From MVYY01 sp035369865 (GTDB lineage Bacteria > Bacteroidota > Bacteroidia > Bacteroidales > Paludibacteraceae), in the NCBI GenBank assembly GCA_035369865.1, contig DAOOVG010000042.1, positions 1-18,608 of the forward strand: 18,608 bases of DNA, written 5' to 3'. This document shows positions 15,472-18,608 of this stretch, in pieces. A model generated the notes under the pieces. The model saw only the letters and a program-made list of their open reading frames with translations, was not told the DNA's origin and did not search any database. The position numbers were made by a program, and so were the translations under genes. How positions within the stretch are numbered: the first letter of the stretch is position 1; every line of letters starts with the position of its first letter.

Positions 15472-15715
15472 CAAGTAATTCAACGCAAATGATAACGTTA
15501 TTATTGCTTACTTCTACTAATCCATCTTCAATAGAAAGCTTTGAAATTTCATTTTTATCCTTATTCTTAAAACTGATTACACCTTTTACCAACAACGAAA
15601 TTATGGGAGCATGATGTTCAAGGATAGTAAAAGGACCTAATATACCAGGTACAGTAATCGATGACACTTCTCCATTAAAAAAAATTTTTTTAGGTGTAAC
15701 AATTTTTAATTTCAT
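15449..15715 (-). CDS. atpC: ATP synthase F1 subunit epsilon, short form
   Basis: Epsilon binds the foot of gamma and the c ring. The 88 residues correspond to the N-terminal beta-sandwich only: KIVTPKKIFFNGEVSSITVPG, then GPFTILEHHAPIISLL, which is the conserved family block, and VSNNNVIICVELLDE at the end. The C-terminal two-helix domain found in E. coli and Bacillus (total about 133-139 residues) is absent, so the inhibitory up-state seen in those species cannot form. Short epsilon subunits are usual in Bacteroidota as far as I know. Its ATG overlaps the atpD stop in an ATGA (15712-15715), and its own end overlaps the next gene. Confidence 0.95.
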   Translation of the reverse strand: MKLKIVTPKKIFFNGEVSSITVPGILGPFTILEHHAPIISLLVKGVISFKNKDKNEISKLSIEDGLVEVSNNNVIICVELLDENEKKS

Positions 15716-17265
15716 TTATTGATACTCTCTATTTTGAATATTTTATTTGCATCATGTGCTTTTCTGAACAATTTATGACCTTTGTCAATGGCATCCTTAA
15801 TAGTTCCAACATTTAAGAAAGCCATTTCAGGAAGGTCATCAAGCATTCCATCTAAAATAAGCTTAAATCCATGAATCGTTTCTTCGATAGGAACCATTAC
15901 TCCTGGCACCCCTGTAAAATTTTCTGCCATAAAAAATGGCTGGGAAAGGAAACGTTGCACTTTCCGAGCTCGCTGAACAGTCAGACGGTCTTCTTCTGAA
16001 AGTTCTTCCATACCTAAAATAGCAATAATATCCTGTAATTCTTTATTTCGTTGAAGAATTTGTTTTACTCGCTGGGCTGTTTCATAATGTTCTTCACCTA
16101 CAATTTGGGGGTCAAGAATTCGCGACGTAGAATCCAAAGGATCAACAGCAGGAAAAATTCCTAATTCTGCAATTTGCCGACTTAATACAGTGGTAGCATC
16201 CAGGTGCGAAAAGGCAGTAGCTGGAGCTGGGTCTGTTAAGTCATCTGCTGGTACATATATAGCTTGTACCGAAGTAATAGAACCATGTTTGGTAGAAGTA
16301 ATTCGTTCCTGCAATAATCCCATTTCCGTAGCTAAGGTGGGTTGATAGCCCACCGCAGAAGGCAAGCGTCCCAACAAAGCAGAAACTTCAGAACCGGCCT
16401 GGGTAAAGCGGAAAATATTGTCGATAAACAATAGAATATCTCGATTTTCACTTTCTTCGCTATCGCGGAACGATTCTGCCACGGTCAGTCCCGATAATGC
16501 CACAGAAAAACGTGCTCCAGGCGGTTCATTCATCTGTCCGAAAACTAACGTAGCTTGTGAATTTTTCAATTGCTCGTAGTCAACTTTTGATAAATCCCAT
16601 TTCCCATCTTTCATGGCTTTATTGAATTCTTCGCCATAATGGATAACACCTGCTTCGACCATTTCACGCAACAAGTCATTTCCTTCACGGGTACGTTCAC
16701 CAACACCAGCAAAAACAGAATATCCTTTATGTCCTTTGGCTATGTTATTAATAAGTTCCATTATAATAACAGTCTTGCCAACACCAGCCCCACCAAAAAG
16801 ACCAATTTTTCCACCTTTTACATAAGGTGCCAGCAAGTCGATAACTTTAATGCCTGTATATAAAATTTCATCAGTCGTTGTAAGTTCTTCAAATTTAGGA
16901 GGCTCACAATGAATAGGAGAAACATTATTTTTACTCAAAGGAATTAAACCATCAATGGGTTCACCAATTACATTTAATAATCGTCCTTTTACTTGATTTC
17001 CAATAGGCATAGAAATAGATCTTCCCAGATCAATTACTTCCAATCCACGGCGTAAACCATCAGTAGAATCCATCGCTATGGTTCGAACAATATTCTCACC
17101 GATATGTTGCTGTACTTCTAATATGAGATTTTTTTCATCAGGAAGTGAAATGCTTAAAGCATTATTAATAGGAGGTAATTTATACTCATTTTTCTCATCG
17201 AGAGGGAAAAAAACGTCCACTACCGGACCTATAACTTGCCACACTTTCCCCTTTATTGTTGACAT
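15712..17265 (-). CDS. atpD: ATP synthase F1 subunit beta
   Basis: Beta carries the catalytic sites of F1. Walker A GGAGVGKT is at 158-165, the catalytic glutamate is E190 in GVGERTREGNDL, and the Walker B region is ILLFIDNIFRFTQAGSE. YVPADDLTDPAPAT and the EELSEED loop are intact. With 517 residues it exceeds the 460 of E. coli. Most of the excess is a segment at about 203-240 between NDLLREM and VFGQMNEPPG, where E. coli has only about 11 residues, an insertion I associate with Bacteroidota. It is the first gene of the operon, reading from ATG 17265, with a promoter candidate at 17312-17319 in the 134 bases behind lepA. Complete and without odd residues. Confidence 0.99.
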   Translation of the reverse strand: MSTIKGKVWQVIGPVVDVFFPLDEKNEYKLPPINNALSISLPDEKNLILEVQQHIGENIVRTIAMDSTDGLRRGLEVIDLGRSISMPIGNQVKGRLLNVIGEPIDGLIPLSKNNVSPIHCEPPKFEELTTTDEILYTGIKVIDLLAPYVKGGKIGLFGGAGVGKTVIIMELINNIAKGHKGYSVFAGVGERTREGNDLLREMVEAGVIHYGEEFNKAMKDGKWDLSKVDYEQLKNSQATLVFGQMNEPPGARFSVALSGLTVAESFRDSEESENRDILLFIDNIFRFTQAGSEVSALLGRLPSAVGYQPTLATEMGLLQERITSTKHGSITSVQAIYVPADDLTDPAPATAFSHLDATTVLSRQIAELGIFPAVDPLDSTSRILDPQIVGEEHYETAQRVKQILQRNKELQDIIAILGMEELSEEDRLTVQRARKVQRFLSQPFFMAENFTGVPGVMVPIEETIHGFKLILDGMLDDLPEMAFLNVGTIKDAIDKGHKLFRKAHDANKIFKIESINK

Positions 17266-17311
17266 TTTTTACAAAAAATTTAATTTTTATTCTCATTCTC
17301 AAAAATTGTGG

Positions 17312-17319
17312 CAAATGTA
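17312..17319 (-). promoter_or_regulatory. Candidate -7 box of the ATP synthase operon promoter
   Basis: The minus strand reads TACATTTG here, an exact match to the Bacteroidota TAnnTTTG box. The expected transcript start is near 17305, giving a leader of about 40 bases before atpD. No good TTTG is seen about 20 bases further upstream, where the sequence reads CTTAGG, so the -33 element is weak or missing. Four bases on each side of the box (TGGC/GCCA) are complementary, which could be coincidence. Confidence 0.42.
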
Positions 17320-17399
17320 GCCAAAACTTTGTTCCTAAGTAAAAAAGAATGTTTAAATATGCTCAAAATTATTCATTTTAATGTTAAAAATTTTGTCCC

Positions 17400-18608
17400 T
17401 CAATCTAACTTTAAAACAGCCAAAAATGCTTTTTGTGGAATTTCTACCGAACCAATTTGCTTCATTTTTTTCTTACCTTTTTTCTGCTTTTCTAATAATT
17501 TCCTTTTACGAGTAATATCGCCTCCGTAACATTTGGCTGTAACGTCTTTTCTGACTGGTTTTATAGTTTCTCTTGCAATAATTTTTGAACCAATGGCGGC
17601 TTGAATAGCAATTTCAAACTGTTGTCGCGGAATCAGTTCTTTTAATTTTTCGCACATCCGTCGTCCCAATGTCATAGCATTATCTGTGTGAATCAAAGAA
17701 GAAAGAGCATCTACCGGCTCACCATTGAGAAGAATATCCAACCTTACCAGCCTGGAAGGACGATAACCATTCATGTGATAATCGAAAGAAGCATACCCTC
17801 TTGAAATACTTTTAAGCTTATCATAAAAATCAAAAACAATTTCACCTAATGGCATGTCATAAATCAGTTCAATTCTATTTCCAGAAACATAATTCTGTTT
17901 GATTAATTCGCCGCGTTTTCCTAAACAAAGAGTCATTATCTGTCCGATAAACTCAGTAGGCGTAATGATGGAAGCTATGATGTATGGTTCTTCAATATGA
18001 TCAATCAAAGCAGGATCGGGCATACTCGCAGGATTATTTACTTCTATTTTTTCTCCTTTTTTGGTATAAACCCAGTAAGAGACATTTGGTACGGTAGTAA
18101 TGACATTTATATTAAATTCTCTATCGAGACGTTCCTGAACAATTTCCATGTGCAACATACCCAAAAAACCACACCTAAAGCCAGAGCCTAATGCTACGGA
18201 AGTTTCAGGTTCAAATGTCAATGAAGCATCGTTCAATTGCAATTTTTCTATTGAAGAGCGTAAATCTTCAAAGTCTTCTGTGTCAATTGGATAAACACCA
18301 GCAAAAACCATAGGCTTTACTTCTTCAAAACCTGCTATTGCTTCCTGACAAGGACGCTTTACATGGGTAATGGTATCGCCCACCTTTACTTCTCTTGAAG
18401 TTTTAATTCCTGAAATAATATAACCCACATTACCTGCACTTAAACTTTCCATTGGTAGAAAATTAAGTTTCAAAACGCCAATTTCATCAGCAAAATATTC
18501 TTTCCCGGTCGAAACGAATTTAACCCAATCGCCTTTGTTGATTGTTCCATTTACAATTTTAAAATAAGCAATAATCCCTCTAAAACTATTAAATACACTG
18601 TCAAAAAT
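17400..18608 (-). CDS. lepA: Elongation factor 4 (LepA), 5' end outside window
   Basis: LepA is a ribosome-binding GTPase that acts on stalled or early elongating ribosomes in the cytoplasm. The frame is open from the window edge, and 402 residues up to the stop are visible; the GTPase domain (about the first 200 residues) lies outside. The visible part starts in domain II (FNSFRGIIAYFKIVNGTINK aligns with the E. coli NGT-x-x-KGD region). EVKPMVFAGVYP and the block FRCGFLGMLHMEIVQERL mark domain III. The LepA-specific C-terminal domain ends in CYGGDITRKRKLLEKQKKGK, GSVEIPQKAF, a signature not shared with EF-G. No ATG marks the visible beginning because the gene is cut. It is transcribed towards the ATP synthase operon, 134 bases away; I saw no clear terminator in that gap. 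Confidence 0.98.
   Translation of the reverse strand: MFDSVFNSFRGIIAYFKIVNGTINKGDWVKFVSTGKEYFADEIGVLKLNFLPMESLSAGNVGYIISGIKTSREVKVGDTITHVKRPCQEAIAGFEEVKPMVFAGVYPIDTEDFEDLRSSIEKLQLNDASLTFEPETSVALGSGFRCGFLGMLHMEIVQERLDREFNINVITTVPNVSYWVYTKKGEKIEVNNPASMPDPALIDHIEEPYIIASIITPTEFIGQIMTLCLGKRGELIKQNYVSGNRIELIYDMPLGEIVFDFYDKLKSISRGYASFDYHMNGYRPSRLVRLDILLNGEPVDALSSLIHTDNAMTLGRRMCEKLKELIPRQQFEIAIQAAIGSKIIARETIKPVRKDVTAKCYGGDITRKRKLLEKQKKGKKKMKQIGSVEIPQKAFLAVLKLD

Noticed and set aside
15472..15483. Upstream TTG start for the small membrane protein
   Set aside because: Two ATG codons follow directly (15471 and 15465), and the TTG start would only lengthen the overlap with atpC.
17364..17371. Second TAnnTTTG match (TAATTTTG) behind lepA
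   Set aside because: It has no TTTG at about 20 bases upstream and lies in very A/T-rich sequence where chance matches are likely; TACATTTG at 17312-17319 is preferred for its position near atpD.
1..18608. CRISPR arrays, insertion sequences, tRNA or rRNA genes
   Set aside because: No regularly spaced direct repeats, transposase-like frame with terminal inverted repeats, cloverleaf or rRNA-like conserved segment was seen.

Overview
The window is a visibly AT-rich piece of a Bacteroidota chromosome, most likely order Bacteroidales. Three things point there: several secreted proteins end in type A sorting domains of the type IX secretion system (T9SS, the 'YPNPF' domain); the F-type ATP synthase operon has the gene order and subunit peculiarities of that phylum; and the best promoter candidates match the Bacteroidota TAnnTTTG box. 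Every gene I accept lies on the minus strand, so the text below follows transcription from high to low coordinates.

Region 1 (18608-17400) is the 3' two thirds of lepA (elongation factor 4), cut by the window edge. Region 2 (17265-9922) is a complete nine-gene F1Fo ATP synthase operon: atpD, atpC, a small four-helix membrane protein of unknown function, atpB, atpE, atpF, atpH, atpA, atpG. The first genes are tightly coupled: atpD/atpC and the small gene/atpB share ATGA stop-start overlaps. A TACATTTG promoter box lies between lepA and atpD. The subunits show phylum-typical features: a beta subunit with an extra segment, an epsilon subunit without the C-terminal helices, a subunit a with a signal peptide and long periplasmic N-terminus, and a proton-type c subunit.

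Region 3 (9921-9163) is about 760 bases without a convincing gene. It is very AT-rich, but contains a G/T-rich stretch with a degenerate 7-base periodicity and some imperfect palindromes. It separates housekeeping from accessory genes.

Region 4 (9162-1) is an accessory block of exported proteins. It holds four paralogous putative TIM-barrel glycoside hydrolases (two adjacent pairs). Between the pairs lie a polytopic acyltransferase of the HGSNAT/NagX/DUF5009 type and a secreted Ntn-hydrolase of the C45 (penicillin acyltransferase-like) family. Three of the four hydrolase paralogues and the Ntn-hydrolase carry T9SS sorting domains; the paralogue at 749-1870 lacks one. A small T9SS cargo protein and the start of another exported protein close the window. 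A perfect 17-bp hairpin at 6162-6199, a second weaker hairpin at 7711-7748 and a promoter at 1915-1947 suggest the block is several transcription units. A plausible but unproven reading is a surface/periplasmic module acting on an acylated or aminosugar-containing glycan. No CRISPR array, insertion sequence, tRNA or rRNA was seen.
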